A DNA stretch of 48,866 nucleotides, taken from assembly GCA_017620885.1 (NCBI GenBank), contig JAGAUF010000009.1:1-48866 (forward strand). The letters are read 5' to 3'. Below are positions 27,601 through 36,636 of the stretch, piece by piece; position 1 is the first letter of the stretch; each line of letters begins with the position of its first letter. The notes beneath the pieces were generated by a model. That model searched no databases. It saw only the letters and a list, made by a program, of their open reading frames with translations, and had not been told where the DNA came from. Origin of the DNA: Muribaculaceae bacterium (GTDB taxonomy: Bacteria > Bacteroidota > Bacteroidia > Bacteroidales > Muribaculaceae). The translations under genes were made by a program, and so were the position numbers.

Positions 27601-29075
27601 GTACAGTCAAAACCGAAGACGGTGGCGAGATCGTAGTAGGGCGTATGGCCGAGATGCGTATAGTCGCACCTAAGACCGGTGCAATCCTTACGTCAGCCAA
27701 CATACCTTACGGTTCGCGACTATTCTTCCACGACGGTGATATGGTCAAGAATGGCGATATGATCTGCGAGTGGGACCCGTTCAACGCCGTAATCGTGACG
27801 GAAGAGGGTGGTAAAGTAAGATTCGAGAACGTGGAAGAAGGCGTTACGTATCGCGTTGAAGTCGATGAAGCGACCGGTATGCGCGAGAAGATTATGATCG
27901 AATCGAAGGATCGTACGAAAGTTCCTGCTGTCGAGCTTATCGACAAGGACGGTAACATAATCCGTACGTATTCACTTCCTGTAGGCGCACACCTTCTGAT
28001 AGATGAAGGTGAGATGCTGACTCCGGGTACAATTGTTGCGAAGATTCCGCGTGCGTCGGGTAACGCCGGTGACATCACGGGTGGTCTGCCGCGAGTAACC
28101 GAGCTGTTCGAGGCCCGTAATCCGTCGAACCCTGCAGTGGTAAGCGAGATCGACGGTGAGGTTAAGTTTGGCAAGATCAAGCGTGGTAACCGCGAAATCA
28201 GCGTAACGTCGAAACTCGGTGAGGAGAAGAAATATCTCGTGCCGTTGGCCAAGCAGATTCTTGTTCAGGAGAATGACTACGTCAGAGCCGGCACACCTCT
28301 GTCGGACGGTGCAATTACACCGAGCGACATTCTGAATATCAAGGGCCCCACGGCAGTTCAGGAGTATATCGTCAATGAAGTTCAGGACGTTTACCGTATG
28401 CAGGGCGTTAAGATCAATGACAAGCACTTTGAGGTTATCGTACGTCAGATGATGCGTAAGGTGAATATCATTGATCCGGGCGATACCCGCTTCCTTGAGC
28501 AGCAGGTGGTAGACAAGCGTGACTTCATGGAGGAGAACGACAACATCTGGGGCAAGAAATATATTATCGACTCGGGCGACAGCCAGACGTATAAGGCCGG
28601 TATGATCATTACTCTGCGCAAGCTGAGAGATGAGAACAGCTCGCTGAAACGTAAGGACCTCAAGACGATGACGGTGCGCGATGCAGTACCGGCAACATCG
28701 GAACAGATTCTGCAAGGTATCACGCGTGCTGCACTTCAGACGTCGAGCTTTATGTCGGCAGCATCGTTCCAAGAGACAACGAAGGTGCTGAATGAGGCTG
28801 CTATCAACGGAAAGACAGACTATCTCGAAGGAATGAAGGAGAACGTGATTTGCGGTCACTTGATTCCCGCAGGTACGGGTCTTCGTGAGTACGATAAGCT
28901 GATTGTTGCCAATTACGAGGAGTATGAGGCATTGCGCAGAGAGGAATCTGCATCAGATGTTGTTGAGGCGGAGGCCGTAGAAATCCTGAAAGAGGAGGAA
29001 AAGACGGTCAATCCGCTTACAACTGAGGAAGTAATCGCAGAGATAGACGGCGATGCAGAGAAGCCTGAGGCTTGA
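24681..29075 (+). CDS. rpoC: DNA-directed RNA polymerase subunit beta'
   Basis: 1,464 aa. The N-terminal zinc site [20 protein letters not shown], clamp motif [20 protein letters not shown], catalytic loop [12 protein letters not shown], trigger loop region ([20 protein letters not shown]) and second zinc site [16 protein letters not shown] are all present. The C-terminal extension after about residue 1,400 is acidic ([20 protein letters not shown]). It is preceded by an A-rich start region (AAAACAAAAGAAGGAAAAC) and followed by a strong terminator. Confidence 0.99.
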   Translation: MAFRRENKIKSNFSKITIGLASPEEIKEKSSGEVLKPETINYRTYKPERDGLFCEKIFGPVKDYECHCGKYKRIRYKGIVCDRCGVEVTEKKVRRERMGHIELVVPVAHIWYFRSLPNKIGYLLGLPSKKLDAVIYYERYVVINPGAAADLDIVKERGGLEKLDLLTEDEYLAIIDNLPAGNELLPDDDPNKFIAKMGAEAIYDLLCNIDLRALAAELRDRAEKDGSQQRKTEALKRLQVVNSFLNSAGRNKPEWMILKAVPVIPPELRPLVPLDGGRFATSDINDLYRRVIIRNNRLKRLIEIQAPEVILRNEKRLLQEAVDSLLDNSRKSSAVKSDVNRPLKSLSDSLKGKQGRFRQNLLGKRVDYSARSVIVVGPELKMHECGIPKLMAAELYKPFIIRKLIERGIVKTVKSAKKIVDRKEPVVWDILEYVMKGHPVLLNRAPTLHRLGIQAFQPKMIEGKAIQLHPLACTAFNADFDGDQMAVHLPLGNEAILEAQMLMLGAHNILNPANGAPITVPSQDMVLGLYYITKLRKGDKGEGSVFYGPEEAEIAYNEGRVTLHAPVTILVEDKDENGNTVKVLKKDTSVGRVLFNQYVPEEIGYVNEIISKKSLRVIIGKVIKACGVTRSAQFLDDIKNLGYKMAFRGGLSFNLGDVIIPKEKEEYVAEGYAQVEEVMQNYQLGLITGNERYNQVIDIWTHVNSKLASTLMKQMAEDQQGFNSVYMMLDSGARGSKDQIRQLSGMRGLMAKPQKSGAEGGQIIENPILANFKEGLSVLEYFISTHGARKGLADTALKTADAGYLTRRLVDVAHDVIITEEDCGTLRGLVCTEIKNKEEVVATLSERILGRVSVHDIYNPENEDELIVAAGEEITEAIAERIEKLPIESVEIRSVLTCEAKKGVCAKCYGRNLSNHRMVQKGEAVGVIAAQSIGEPGTQLTLRTFHVGGVAGNVAAVKDVTSRYDGKLEIDELRTVKTEDGGEIVVGRMAEMRIVAPKTGAILTSANIPYGSRLFFHDGDMVKNGDMICEWDPFNAVIVTEEGGKVRFENVEEGVTYRVEVDEATGMREKIMIESKDRTKVPAVELIDKDGNIIRTYSLPVGAHLLIDEGEMLTPGTIVAKIPRASGNAGDITGGLPRVTELFEARNPSNPAVVSEIDGEVKFGKIKRGNREISVTSKLGEEKKYLVPLAKQILVQENDYVRAGTPLSDGAITPSDILNIKGPTAVQEYIVNEVQDVYRMQGVKINDKHFEVIVRQMMRKVNIIDPGDTRFLEQQVVDKRDFMEENDNIWGKKYIIDSGDSQTYKAGMIITLRKLRDENSSLKRKDLKTMTVRDAVPATSEQILQGITRAALQTSSFMSAASFQETTKVLNEAAINGKTDYLEGMKENVICGHLIPAGTGLREYDKLIVANYEEYEALRREESASDVVEAEAVEILKEEEKTVNPLTTEEVIAEIDGDAEKPEA

Positions 29076-29100
29076 TGCGTTTCCGGATAAATAGATAAAT

Positions 29101-29139
29101 GAGAGGGGCAGTGGTAATGAACGACTGCCTCTCTTTTTT
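29101..29139 (+). terminator. Terminator of the rpoBC operon
   Basis: GAGAGGGGCAGT pairs with ACTGCC-TCTC (one offset G) and is followed by TTTTTT. It closes the ribosomal protein/RNA polymerase operon. Confidence 0.9.
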
Positions 29140-29228
29140 ACTGTCCTACCTTTTTAATGAGAGAGGAGGACGAATTTAATGTGAGATTGGAGGGAGATAA
29201 TTTTGGAAGAAGAATGATTGGAAAAAAG

Positions 29229-30047
29229 ATGAAGAGAATAATTGTCTTATTTACGGTATTGGTCGGGATGCTCGGTTGCGGCAATGCGACTGCCGAGACG
29301 TTTGACTGGCTGAGAGCGGCGCAGGGAGCAGTAAAGGTTTATCAGTCGTATAGCCTGAGCGACGCGGACGTGCGCAATTATGTGGCTCAATATATCAAGC
29401 AGCTTGACGCGCAGAGCAAGGTTGCGCCGGCCAATAGCCCGTATACGATTCGTTTGAAAAAACTGACGAAGGGGCTGACGTCGGTCAATGGCGTTCCGTT
29501 GAATTTCAAGGTTTATATGACTAAGGAGGTGAACGCTTTTGCGTGTGCGGACGGCAGTGTGCGTGTATATTCCGGTCTGATGGATCTGATGAGCGACGAT
29601 GAGATTTTGGGCGTTATCGGCCATGAGATCGGCCACGTGGCGAACAATGACACACGCGACGCGATGAAGGCAGCGCTGAAGACGTCGGCGTTGCGCGATG
29701 CATTGAGTGCCGGCTCGGGCTGGGTTGCAGCGCTGTCGGATTCGCAGTTTGGCGCGCTTGGCGAGACGCTGATGAATTCGAGCTACAGCAAGAAGCAGGA
29801 GAGCGCAGCTGACGACTACGGATATAATTTTCTAAAGAAAGCGGGGAAGAATCCGTGGGCGATGGCGCAGGCCTTTACGAAGCTGAAATCGCTTTCTGGG
29901 AGCAGCAATCAGAGTCGATTGAGTTCGGCGTTGAATGGTCTTTTCAGTGATCACCCGTCGACGGATAAGCGTATTAAGGCGATGGAGAAGAAGGCTCGCA
30001 AGGATGGTTTTGCTGTTCCGAGCGGCTATACTCCGATGACGAAATAA
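29229..30047 (+). CDS. M48-family metalloprotease, lipoprotein
   Basis: The start at 29229 gives MKRIIVLFTVLVGMLGC, a lipobox (MLGC, Cys17); an in-frame ATG at 29157 would spoil the signal peptide. The 272-aa product has the zinc motif HEIGH (132-136) in ILGVIGHEIGHVANN and the third ligand Glu191 in QESAADDYGYN, the layout of BepA/LoiP/YcaL-like periplasmic M48 proteases that act on outer-membrane protein quality. All catalytic residues are intact. It is first in a run of three lipoprotein genes. Confidence 0.9.
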   Translation: MKRIIVLFTVLVGMLGCGNATAETFDWLRAAQGAVKVYQSYSLSDADVRNYVAQYIKQLDAQSKVAPANSPYTIRLKKLTKGLTSVNGVPLNFKVYMTKEVNAFACADGSVRVYSGLMDLMSDDEILGVIGHEIGHVANNDTRDAMKAALKTSALRDALSAGSGWVAALSDSQFGALGETLMNSSYSKKQESAADDYGYNFLKKAGKNPWAMAQAFTKLKSLSGSSNQSRLSSALNGLFSDHPSTDKRIKAMEKKARKDGFAVPSGYTPMTK

Positions 30048-30107
30048 TCATTTTTCGATTGTGACATTTCTCGCAAACTGAAATAAAGATTTAGGGTAAT
30101 TGATGAT

Positions 30108-30806
30108 ATGAAAACGATGAGAATTATAGCAGCGGCGGCCGCTGTTCTGATGCTGACAGGGTGCGGAGCGAGCCGGAGCGTGCAGCTTCCGGGGAAGAGT
30201 GTGCCTTTCGCGGAGGGGAAGAATTATTTTGTTCGCAATGGCGTGGCTGACGGGCAGCGTCTTCTGAAAATCGTGAGCGAGAAGGATTTTGATTCTCTGT
30301 TCGGGATGGCTGCGACGATGTCGCCGGATGGCCAGCCGACGGCGATAGATTGGGAGAAGCAATATGTTATCGCGGTGATCGACAGCGCTATGCCGTATGC
30401 GGAGAATATCGTGACGGAGGCTCTACGGAGCGATGCGGGTCGGTTGGCGGCTTATTTTACGCTTGACCGCGGCAACGAGAAGCAGTCGTATACTATGCGT
30501 CCCTTTGCGATGATGATAGTGGATAGGAAATATAATCTTCCTGTGGATTATAAGATTGAGCTGCAGGAGGAGAAGCCTTATCGCTTTATCGTCTATTGCA
30601 AAGATAAGAAGAGCCTTGACAATGCGGTGAAATTTGCGAAGAATCGTGGCGATGAGGTGACGTATGAATACAACACAATCAATGCGTTTGCGGTCAGCGT
30701 GAATTCGTGCCGGTTGCCGTCGGAGGGTGAACGCGTCTACGGCAGCTGTAAGGGTGTCGTCAATGTCTACAGGGATGGGAAATCCACCGTGCAGATGAAG
30801 AAATAA
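30108..30806 (+). CDS. Lipoprotein with PrcB-like and inhibitor-I9-like segments
   Basis: Lipoprotein signal MKTMRIIAAAAAVLMLTGC (Cys19). A later Met (30117) is an equally plausible start. Residues about 45-150 hold IDWEKQYVIAVIDSAMPYAE and SYTMRPFAMMIVDRKYNLPV, which resemble the PrcB_C domain of protease-complex lipoproteins. The C-terminal part (DEVTYEYNTINAFAVSVNSC) resembles peptidase-inhibitor I9 propeptides. Both calls are from pattern, not search, and are moderate at best. It lies 60 nt after the M48 protease gene, which makes a protease partner or inhibitor role plausible. Confidence 0.55.
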   Translation: MKTMRIIAAAAAVLMLTGCGASRSVQLPGKSVPFAEGKNYFVRNGVADGQRLLKIVSEKDFDSLFGMAATMSPDGQPTAIDWEKQYVIAVIDSAMPYAENIVTEALRSDAGRLAAYFTLDRGNEKQSYTMRPFAMMIVDRKYNLPVDYKIELQEEKPYRFIVYCKDKKSLDNAVKFAKNRGDEVTYEYNTINAFAVSVNSCRLPSEGERVYGSCKGVVNVYRDGKSTVQMKK

Positions 30807-30832
30807 AACAACGATAGAAAATTTTATATGAG

Positions 30833-31825
30833 ATGAAATATAGACATATTTTGGCAGGAATGGCAGTCGGCGCGATGATGCTGAGCTGCGGCAAGAAGGA
30901 GAGTACGCTTGAGCTGAGCTATCCTGAATTTGATGGTGAGAAGATCGAGTTGATTTCGTTTAATGACTCGACGATTCTTCAGACCGGGATGCTGACTCAG
31001 GGGAAAGCGAAATTTGACAACAGTGAGCTTCTGAGCGAATCGGGACCGCAGTTGGCTCAGATCGTGATTGACGGACGTGTGAAAGGCTTCCTCGTGATTG
31101 AGGAGGGAAATCTCGTGCTTACCGACACGATGAGCGTGGCAAAAGGCAGCCCGATGAACGATCTGTTCGCACGCGAGATAAGCCGTCTGGATTCTGTTGA
31201 GAATCTGAACGATATGATCGCATACGCAAAATTCGCGCAGCAGAAATATAATGAGAATAAGGGAAATGTGCTTGGAGATTATTTCGGCGTGGAATGGCTG
31301 AAATATGGAGAGCCGAAGGAGGTGCTGGCGATGCTTGAGCAGGCTCCGGCGAAATTCCGTGAATCGAAGCGTGTGCAGCGTTTCGCTCGCTATGCGCAGT
31401 TGCGCGGCAAGACGGCAGTAGGTGAGAAGTTCGCCGATTTTGAGACGACATTGCCCGACGGCAAGAGGGAGAAACTGAGCGATTTCGTGAAGCCGGGAGT
31501 CTATACGCTTGTGGATTTCTGGGCGAGCTGGTGTCCGTACTGCATCAAGGAGATGCCGGAGGTGAAGGCTTTGTCGGAGAAATATGCCGGGAAACTTCAG
31601 GTAGCAGGCGTTGCCGTGCGCGACGAGGTGGCCGACACGGACAAGGCTATTGCTAAGCACGGCATCACATGGCCGGTGATGAAGAATGCAGCAAAGATAC
31701 CATACGACGTCTATGGATTTTCGGGAATTCCGTATCTGATTCTCATCGGTCCCGACGGGACGATAATCGCCCGTGGCGAATCGGCAGCACAGACGGCCGA
31801 CCGACTGGCTAAGCTGATTAAATAA
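30833..31825 (+). CDS. TlpA-like thiol-disulfide oxidoreductase lipoprotein
   Basis: 330 aa with lipobox LSC (Cys19, MMLSCGKKE). An N-terminal beta domain (about 25-110) of the DUF4369 type precedes a helical linker and a thioredoxin-fold domain from about 195. The redox site is CPYC (Cys234, Cys237) in DFWASWCPYCIKEMPEVKAL, with the cis-Pro region SGIPYLILIGPDG. Such proteins reduce or isomerise disulfides on the periplasmic side. It starts 26 nt after the PrcB-like gene and ends one base from the convergent nth gene. Confidence 0.9.
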   Translation: MKYRHILAGMAVGAMMLSCGKKESTLELSYPEFDGEKIELISFNDSTILQTGMLTQGKAKFDNSELLSESGPQLAQIVIDGRVKGFLVIEEGNLVLTDTMSVAKGSPMNDLFAREISRLDSVENLNDMIAYAKFAQQKYNENKGNVLGDYFGVEWLKYGEPKEVLAMLEQAPAKFRESKRVQRFARYAQLRGKTAVGEKFADFETTLPDGKREKLSDFVKPGVYTLVDFWASWCPYCIKEMPEVKALSEKYAGKLQVAGVAVRDEVADTDKAIAKHGITWPVMKNAAKIPYDVYGFSGIPYLILIGPDGTIIARGESAAQTADRLAKLIK

Positions 31826-31826
31826 T

Positions 31827-32477
31827 TTATTTTTTAGCTCGGGATTCTTTCTCGAAATATTTACAGAAACCGGATATGCCGCAGAGGTGGCAGTCCGGTT
31901 TTCTTGCTTTGCAGACGTAGCGTCCGTGGAGGATGAGCCAGTGATGCGCTGTTGCAATTTTGTCTTCGGGAATGTGTTTTACGAGGGTTTTCTCGGTCTG
32001 CAGCGGAGTGGTGGAATTGTTGGTCAGGCCGATGCGGTTGCTGACGCGGAATACGTGAGTATCGACGGCCATAGCAGCCTTGTTCCAGACCACAGAGAGC
32101 ATTACATTAGCTGTTTTTCGGCCGACGCCCGGCAGCTTCATGAGGGAGTCGATGTCGGAAGGCATCTCGCAGTTGAATTCGTCGACGAGCATTTGAGCAG
32201 CGCGTTTCAGATGGCGCGCCTTATTGTTTGGGAAGGTGATGCTCTTGATGTATTCGAAAATCTCCTCAATCGGAGCATCGGCGAGCTCGCGTGGCGTCGG
32301 GTAGGCGGCGAATAGGGGAGGCGAGACGATATTGACGCGTTTGTCGGTGCATTGAGCCGAGAGAATTACAGCGAGCAGAAGATGAAATGGGGTATCGTAT
32401 TGCAGCTCGGTGGATGCCTCGGGCATATTGTTTTCAAACCAAGATATGATGTTGTCGTAGCGTTGTTTTACGGTCAT
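31827..32477 (-). CDS. nth: Endonuclease III
   Basis: Nth removes oxidised pyrimidines by glycosylase and AP-lyase action. The 216-aa product has the helix-hairpin-helix LPGVGRKTA (115-123) with catalytic Lys121, Asp139 in AVDTHVFRVSNR, and the Fe-S cluster cysteines 189, 196, 199, 205 (C-X6-C-X2-C-X5-C). All are intact. It follows pheS on the same strand, but a terminator lies between them. Confidence 0.97.
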   Translation of the reverse strand: MTVKQRYDNIISWFENNMPEASTELQYDTPFHLLLAVILSAQCTDKRVNIVSPPLFAAYPTPRELADAPIEEIFEYIKSITFPNNKARHLKRAAQMLVDEFNCEMPSDIDSLMKLPGVGRKTANVMLSVVWNKAAMAVDTHVFRVSNRIGLTNNSTTPLQTEKTLVKHIPEDKIATAHHWLILHGRYVCKARKPDCHLCGISGFCKYFEKESRAKK

Positions 32478-32490
32478 TGGGGTGGCGATT

Positions 32491-32525
32491 AAAAACGGAT
32501 GCAGGCAGAGATAGCCGGCATCCGT
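32491..32525 (-). terminator. Terminator of pheS
   Basis: On the minus strand ACGGATGC pairs with GCATCCGT and TTTTT follows. It stands between pheS and nth, 14 nt upstream of the nth start, so nth depends on read-through or on a start site in this small gap. Confidence 0.8.
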
Positions 32526-32549
32526 GTATTCTGTTTTGTGTGTAGTGTA

Positions 32550-33578
32550 TTATTTTCTTGCCGCGTCAAATTCGTGGAGGAAACGGACGTCGTTTTCGCT
32601 GAACATACGGAGGTCCTTGACACGATATTTGAGGTTGGTGATTCGTTCGATACCCATACCGAAGGCGTAGCCGGTATATTCTTTTGAGTCGATTCCGCAG
32701 GCTTCGAGGACGTTGGGGTCGACCATACCGCAACCGAGAATCTCGACCCAACCGGTTCCTTTGCAGAACGGGCAACCCTTTCCGCCACATATATGGCAGC
32801 TGATGTCCATTTCGGCTGACGGCTCGGTGAAGGGGAAGTATGACGGACGCAGACGGATTTGCGTTTCAGGACCGAACATTTCCCGTGCGAAGGCAAGCAG
32901 GACTTGTTTGAGGTCGGCGAATGAAACGTTACGGTCGATGTAAAGGCCTTCCACCTGATGGAAGAAGCAGTGAGCGCGGGCTGAAATCGCTTCGTTGCGG
33001 TAAACGCGTCCGGGGCAGATGATGCGGATAGGGGGCTGCGTCTTTTCCATCACACGTGTCTGCACGGATGATGTGTGTGTGCGGAGGAGTACGTCGGTCG
33101 GGTTGCGCTGAATGAAGAACGTATCCTGCATATCGCGAGCGGGATGGTCGGCGGCGAAATTGAGCGAAGAGAAGACATGCCAGTCGTCTTCGATTTCCGG
33201 ACCTTCAGCGATGGTGAATCCCATACGGGAGAAGATGTCGCAGATTTCGTTTTTGACGATGGAGAGGGGATGACGGGTGCCCGTTGCAACGGGAGCCGCT
33301 GTGCGCGTCAGGTCGATTGATGCCGAAGCGTCGTCATCGGCTGCGGCGAGTGATTCGCGCAGTGCGTTTACCTTCTCGGTTGCGAAATTCTTCAGCTCGT
33401 TGAGCTTCTGGCCGAGTTCGCGTTTCTGTTCCGGAGGAAGAGCGCGGAAGTCATTGAAGAGGGCCGAAACGAGCCCTTTTTTGCTAAGATATTTGATTCT
33501 GATCTGCTCGACTTCTTCCGGTGAGGAAGCGACGAGAGATTCAATTTCTGCTTTGAGTGAGTTGATTTTATCAATCAT
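32550..33578 (-). CDS. pheS: Phenylalanine--tRNA ligase alpha subunit
   Basis: 342 aa. The N-terminal coiled coil (about 1-90) binds tRNA; the class II catalytic core follows: HPLSIVKNEICDIFSRMGFT, motif 2 PGRVYRNEAISARAHCFFHQ, then CHICGGKGCPFCKGTGWVEI and motif 3 GFAFGMGIERI (here YAFGMGIERITNLKYRVKDL). PheS pairs with PheT, which is not in this window. Its promoter is at 33629-33660. Confidence 0.98.
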   Translation of the reverse strand: MIDKINSLKAEIESLVASSPEEVEQIRIKYLSKKGLVSALFNDFRALPPEQKRELGQKLNELKNFATEKVNALRESLAAADDDASASIDLTRTAAPVATGTRHPLSIVKNEICDIFSRMGFTIAEGPEIEDDWHVFSSLNFAADHPARDMQDTFFIQRNPTDVLLRTHTSSVQTRVMEKTQPPIRIICPGRVYRNEAISARAHCFFHQVEGLYIDRNVSFADLKQVLLAFAREMFGPETQIRLRPSYFPFTEPSAEMDISCHICGGKGCPFCKGTGWVEILGCGMVDPNVLEACGIDSKEYTGYAFGMGIERITNLKYRVKDLRMFSENDVRFLHEFDAARK

Positions 33579-33628
33579 AGGGGTATATTTCTATTGCGGC
33601 TGATTGTTTTGTCGCCGCTATTGAAATG

Positions 33629-33660
33629 CAAAGTTACGAAAAATCTGTGAAATGAGCGAA
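33629..33660 (-). promoter_or_regulatory. Probable promoter of pheS
   Basis: On the minus strand TAACTTTG (complement of 33629-33636), 20 nt downstream of TTCG (complement of 33657-33660). The -7 box is full; the -33 box matches three of four. Confidence 0.55.
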
Positions 33661-33694
33661 TATATTGCCGGGAAATTAAGGGAAGGCAGAACGT

Positions 33695-33718
33695 TTTCTT
33701 CCGACATTTCTTCCGACA
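33695..33718 (+). repeat. Tandem 12-bp repeat TTTCTTCCGACA x2
   Basis: Two exact copies, 33695-33706 and 33707-33718, in the 404-nt gap between the divergent pheS and 33983 genes. Apart from the two promoters, the rest of that gap is A/T rich and shows nothing else I can support. Confidence 0.5.
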
Positions 33719-33864
33719 TTATCTATCTTCAACTCCGACGAAAATTACGGTTTTTACGTGTATTGTACGTGGTTTAAACCTTTCATTTATACCTTAATCT
33801 GCAAAATTTGTAAACAAGCTCTTGTAATTATTTCAAATCGATGTTAAAAATATTTTTAATTATT

Positions 33865-33895
33865 TTTGGTAAGTTGTAAAAAAAAACTAACTTTG
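33865..33895 (+). promoter_or_regulatory. Bacteroidota-type promoter of the 850-aa surface protein
   Basis: TTTG at 33865-33868, 19 nt, TAACTTTG at 33888-33895. The leader to the ATG at 33983 is about 80 nt and ends in AATAACCAAAAATCAAGACA, an A-rich start context. Confidence 0.8.
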
Positions 33896-33982
33896 CAGCG
33901 TGTGCGGTTACCTTATCCCATTTCGATGACATATTAGGCCGTACTAAAGTGATAAATATTTAATAACCAAAAATCAAGACAG

Positions 33983-36535
33983 ATGAAAAGAACCTTTTTC
34001 TTCTTTGTGGCGTTGCTATTATCCTTGCCCGGGATGATATCGCATGGAGCCGTAGTGTCGGTGCCATACGTCGGATGTGTGCCCGCCGATGGGTCGACCA
34101 TTGAATCATTTGATTTCGAGATGGAATTCGATCTTTCGGAGATGGTGAGCAATTACGGTCAGTCAGACCTTTACGGCCTGAGAATCAATGATGAAACGAA
34201 TCCTAAGAAGTCATATTTCACTCGGCTTTATAGAGGAGATGTCGCACCGGAAAATTTGATAGCCGAATGTATGGTGCCTACCCAGACATGGAATTCAGAA
34301 AATTTTGTGCCGGGTGGCAAACTGAAATTTAGTTTTCCGGGAGTTCCGGAGGATGGAGTGAAATATACCGTAAGTTTTGGCAATCGCATAGGTGGCTGCA
34401 AAAAGGGTGCAGAGACCGGTTTCAAAACGAGATTTAAAAACTACAATGAATCACCGATGAATCTGACGTTTACCGGCAAATCGGATGTCAAGCTTCTCCG
34501 TCCGTCTGCATGGAGAAGTCCGGCAGGTACTGTAGAATCAGTATCGAAGGTTGAGGCAGTTTTCCCAAATCCAATTTCCTTGACCGGCACAGAAGCCGCA
34601 ATTCTCAGTCTTGACGGCAAAGAAGTTGCACAGGCTGTAAGAATAAGCGTCAGCGATGTGGAATCGGAAGTGGTGGTAATGGAATTTGATAACGTCGCGC
34701 TGATTAAGGATAAGAATTATCTGATTACACTCAGGGAGGGAAGCGTGGCAGAGACTGCTAATCCGTCTATTACCAATGCCGCTGCGAGCCGTGGAGTAAT
34801 CGGCAGTAAGCCTTTCTCATTCAAGTTAAAGAATCCGAGGATAGAATACGATGAGTACGGATTTCCGAAGATGCTGAAGTTGGATGTAGAGCCGAAAGAG
34901 TATCAAGGATATTACATAACGATCGTATCGAGGCACAGTGAAGCTCAGCCTAATGGCACTACGAAATATGTGTCCCCGTCAATTAATAGCGCCACGACCA
35001 ATAATTCTGCAGGAAATATTACGATCAGTTATTCTGAAGGAGAAGTAATAATTAGTTGCAGTTATCTCACCTATTCACCGGGAGAAGAATATTATCTGTA
35101 TTGCCCTTCCGGTCATATTGATCTCAATATGAATGGTAGTAATAGAATTGATGATGCTTTTGAGTTAATAGCCGATTCCGACGAGGTCAGATTCCGAGTT
35201 CCCGGAATAGAAGAGATGGGCGATAAATTCCCGAAGATTAAACTTGATGGTCCTGTGGCAGTTTCAGAGCATCATCGCAATCCAGAATTGAAATCAGGAG
35301 AAGCGAGTCTTGAGCGTCTGGACGTTCTCGAAATAAAATGCAATCACTATAAGTATTCAGAGACCGATGAGACGAGCGAGAATTTTATTTCTTCGACGGG
35401 CCTGAAGGGACAGCTCTTTGAGATGACTCCGGAGGGTGATGTCCTCATAAAGGAGGTAAGCCTCGGGCATGCAAAACGCGGCTCTAACGGGTTGTATTTA
35501 TATCCTGTTGCCACAGTGACTGTGAATGAAAATCTTATAGCAGGTAAAAAATATAAGATTGTCATTCCCAAGAATGCATACCGTCCTCAGAGTGGCCGTT
35601 TCCGTGCATGGGTGCAAAGCGAACCCTTTACATTTATAATCAACGGAGCGATGGCGTTGTCATGCAAGGTTGAGAGTTGCTCATATAATGAGAATGACAA
35701 GATAAAGAAAATGACTCATGCTCTTTTTTATATGAGCAATGAGGTTGAACCGGTAGGCGACAATCCTATGACAGTCTTCGAGTGTGCGAACCCTGCAATC
35801 GTTGGATCAGCTTGTACCGCACCGCTTAAAGTCATCAACCGCGATGGCAAATCCATTCTTGTGGCCGACTTTATCGGCTATAATGAAAAGACGCTTCTGA
35901 ACGGTGGCGTGGAGCCCATCATCAGTGAAAAAACAAAGTATTATAATCTGACTTTGCCCGCCGGCGTCGTGCATCAGAAAGGATATTCCGATGTTGTGAA
36001 CGAGGAATATAAGATACAACTTGAGATATCGGCAGATGCCGGAGTCACGATAATTGAGCCGGAATATATTACGCTAAGCGTCAAGGTGAACGATGTATTT
36101 GTCAATACCCTCCGAACAGTGAAGGGAGAGACGGTTACTGTCAATTTTGACCTCGGACAGAATTGGGAAATCACTTCTTTGAAGAAGAACGGTTACGTTG
36201 TGCTTGACCAGCTTAAAGGTACGGAATATACTTCTGTTCCCCTTCAGGAAGACAGTGAAATAGAGGCTGTGACTGAATATACAGGCGATTTTATGATAGA
36301 ACATTCCGACGGCGTGTTTGGTATCGAGGGAAGCGCACTCAAAGTGTACGCCGATGGAGGCCGCATAATCGTAGAGGGACTCGTGCCGGGTCAGGGAGTA
36401 AGTGTATACAGCACAACCGGTATGACTGTCGGCACGGCAAAAGCTGAAAAAGATATCGTTAGCATCACGGTAGCTCGTGGCGAGACTTATGTCGTAGTTG
36501 TTGAAGGGAAGGCAGCAAAACTTCTTGTGAAGTAA
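33983..36535 (+). CDS. Large exported protein with Por-type C-terminal tail
   Basis: 850 aa with a signal peptide (MKRTFFFFVALLLSLPGMIS, cleavage near HGA). The body is beta-rich with several similar blocks (VVSVPYVGCVPADGSTIESF; SKVEAVFPNPISLTGTEAAI; repeated TYSPGEEYYLY-like and GKKYKIVIPKNAY-like strands), suggesting tandem Ig-like domains. The last 80 residues (LKVYADGGRIIVEGL.. GVSVYSTTGMTVG.. ETYVVVVEGKAAKLLVK) match the pattern of the Por secretion tail, the T9SS sorting domain. No T9SS component is in this window, and gut Bacteroidales often keep such tails without the system. Probably a surface or secreted protein; its ligand is unknown. Confidence 0.75.
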   Translation: MKRTFFFFVALLLSLPGMISHGAVVSVPYVGCVPADGSTIESFDFEMEFDLSEMVSNYGQSDLYGLRINDETNPKKSYFTRLYRGDVAPENLIAECMVPTQTWNSENFVPGGKLKFSFPGVPEDGVKYTVSFGNRIGGCKKGAETGFKTRFKNYNESPMNLTFTGKSDVKLLRPSAWRSPAGTVESVSKVEAVFPNPISLTGTEAAILSLDGKEVAQAVRISVSDVESEVVVMEFDNVALIKDKNYLITLREGSVAETANPSITNAAASRGVIGSKPFSFKLKNPRIEYDEYGFPKMLKLDVEPKEYQGYYITIVSRHSEAQPNGTTKYVSPSINSATTNNSAGNITISYSEGEVIISCSYLTYSPGEEYYLYCPSGHIDLNMNGSNRIDDAFELIADSDEVRFRVPGIEEMGDKFPKIKLDGPVAVSEHHRNPELKSGEASLERLDVLEIKCNHYKYSETDETSENFISSTGLKGQLFEMTPEGDVLIKEVSLGHAKRGSNGLYLYPVATVTVNENLIAGKKYKIVIPKNAYRPQSGRFRAWVQSEPFTFIINGAMALSCKVESCSYNENDKIKKMTHALFYMSNEVEPVGDNPMTVFECANPAIVGSACTAPLKVINRDGKSILVADFIGYNEKTLLNGGVEPIISEKTKYYNLTLPAGVVHQKGYSDVVNEEYKIQLEISADAGVTIIEPEYITLSVKVNDVFVNTLRTVKGETVTVNFDLGQNWEITSLKKNGYVVLDQLKGTEYTSVPLQEDSEIEAVTEYTGDFMIEHSDGVFGIEGSALKVYADGGRIIVEGLVPGQGVSVYSTTGMTVGTAKAEKDIVSITVARGETYVVVVEGKAAKLLVK

Positions 36536-36579
36536 TAGTAAAGGCTAAGAGCCGGCTCTAAGAAACTGATAATCAAAAA

Positions 36580-36611
36580 AGGCGTCCATCGTTATGACGG
36601 GCGCCTCTTTT
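36580..36611. terminator. Bidirectional terminator between convergent genes
   Basis: AGGCGTCC and GGGCGCCT form an 8-bp stem; CTTTT follows on the plus strand and TTTTTTGATT on the minus strand. It serves both the surface protein gene and the convergent dehydrogenase gene. Confidence 0.8.
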
Positions 36612-36636
36612 AGGTTGGTATTGATTATGGCATGTT

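Noticed and set aside
23545-28859. Several minus-strand frames of 270-310 codons in rpoB and rpoC
   Set aside because: Same reason: shadows of strongly biased genes with no family resemblance, promoter or start context.
30824-31957. Minus-strand frame of 377 codons opposite the TlpA-like gene
   Set aside because: The plus strand encodes a clear lipoprotein with a CPYC thioredoxin site; the opposite frame has no supporting feature.
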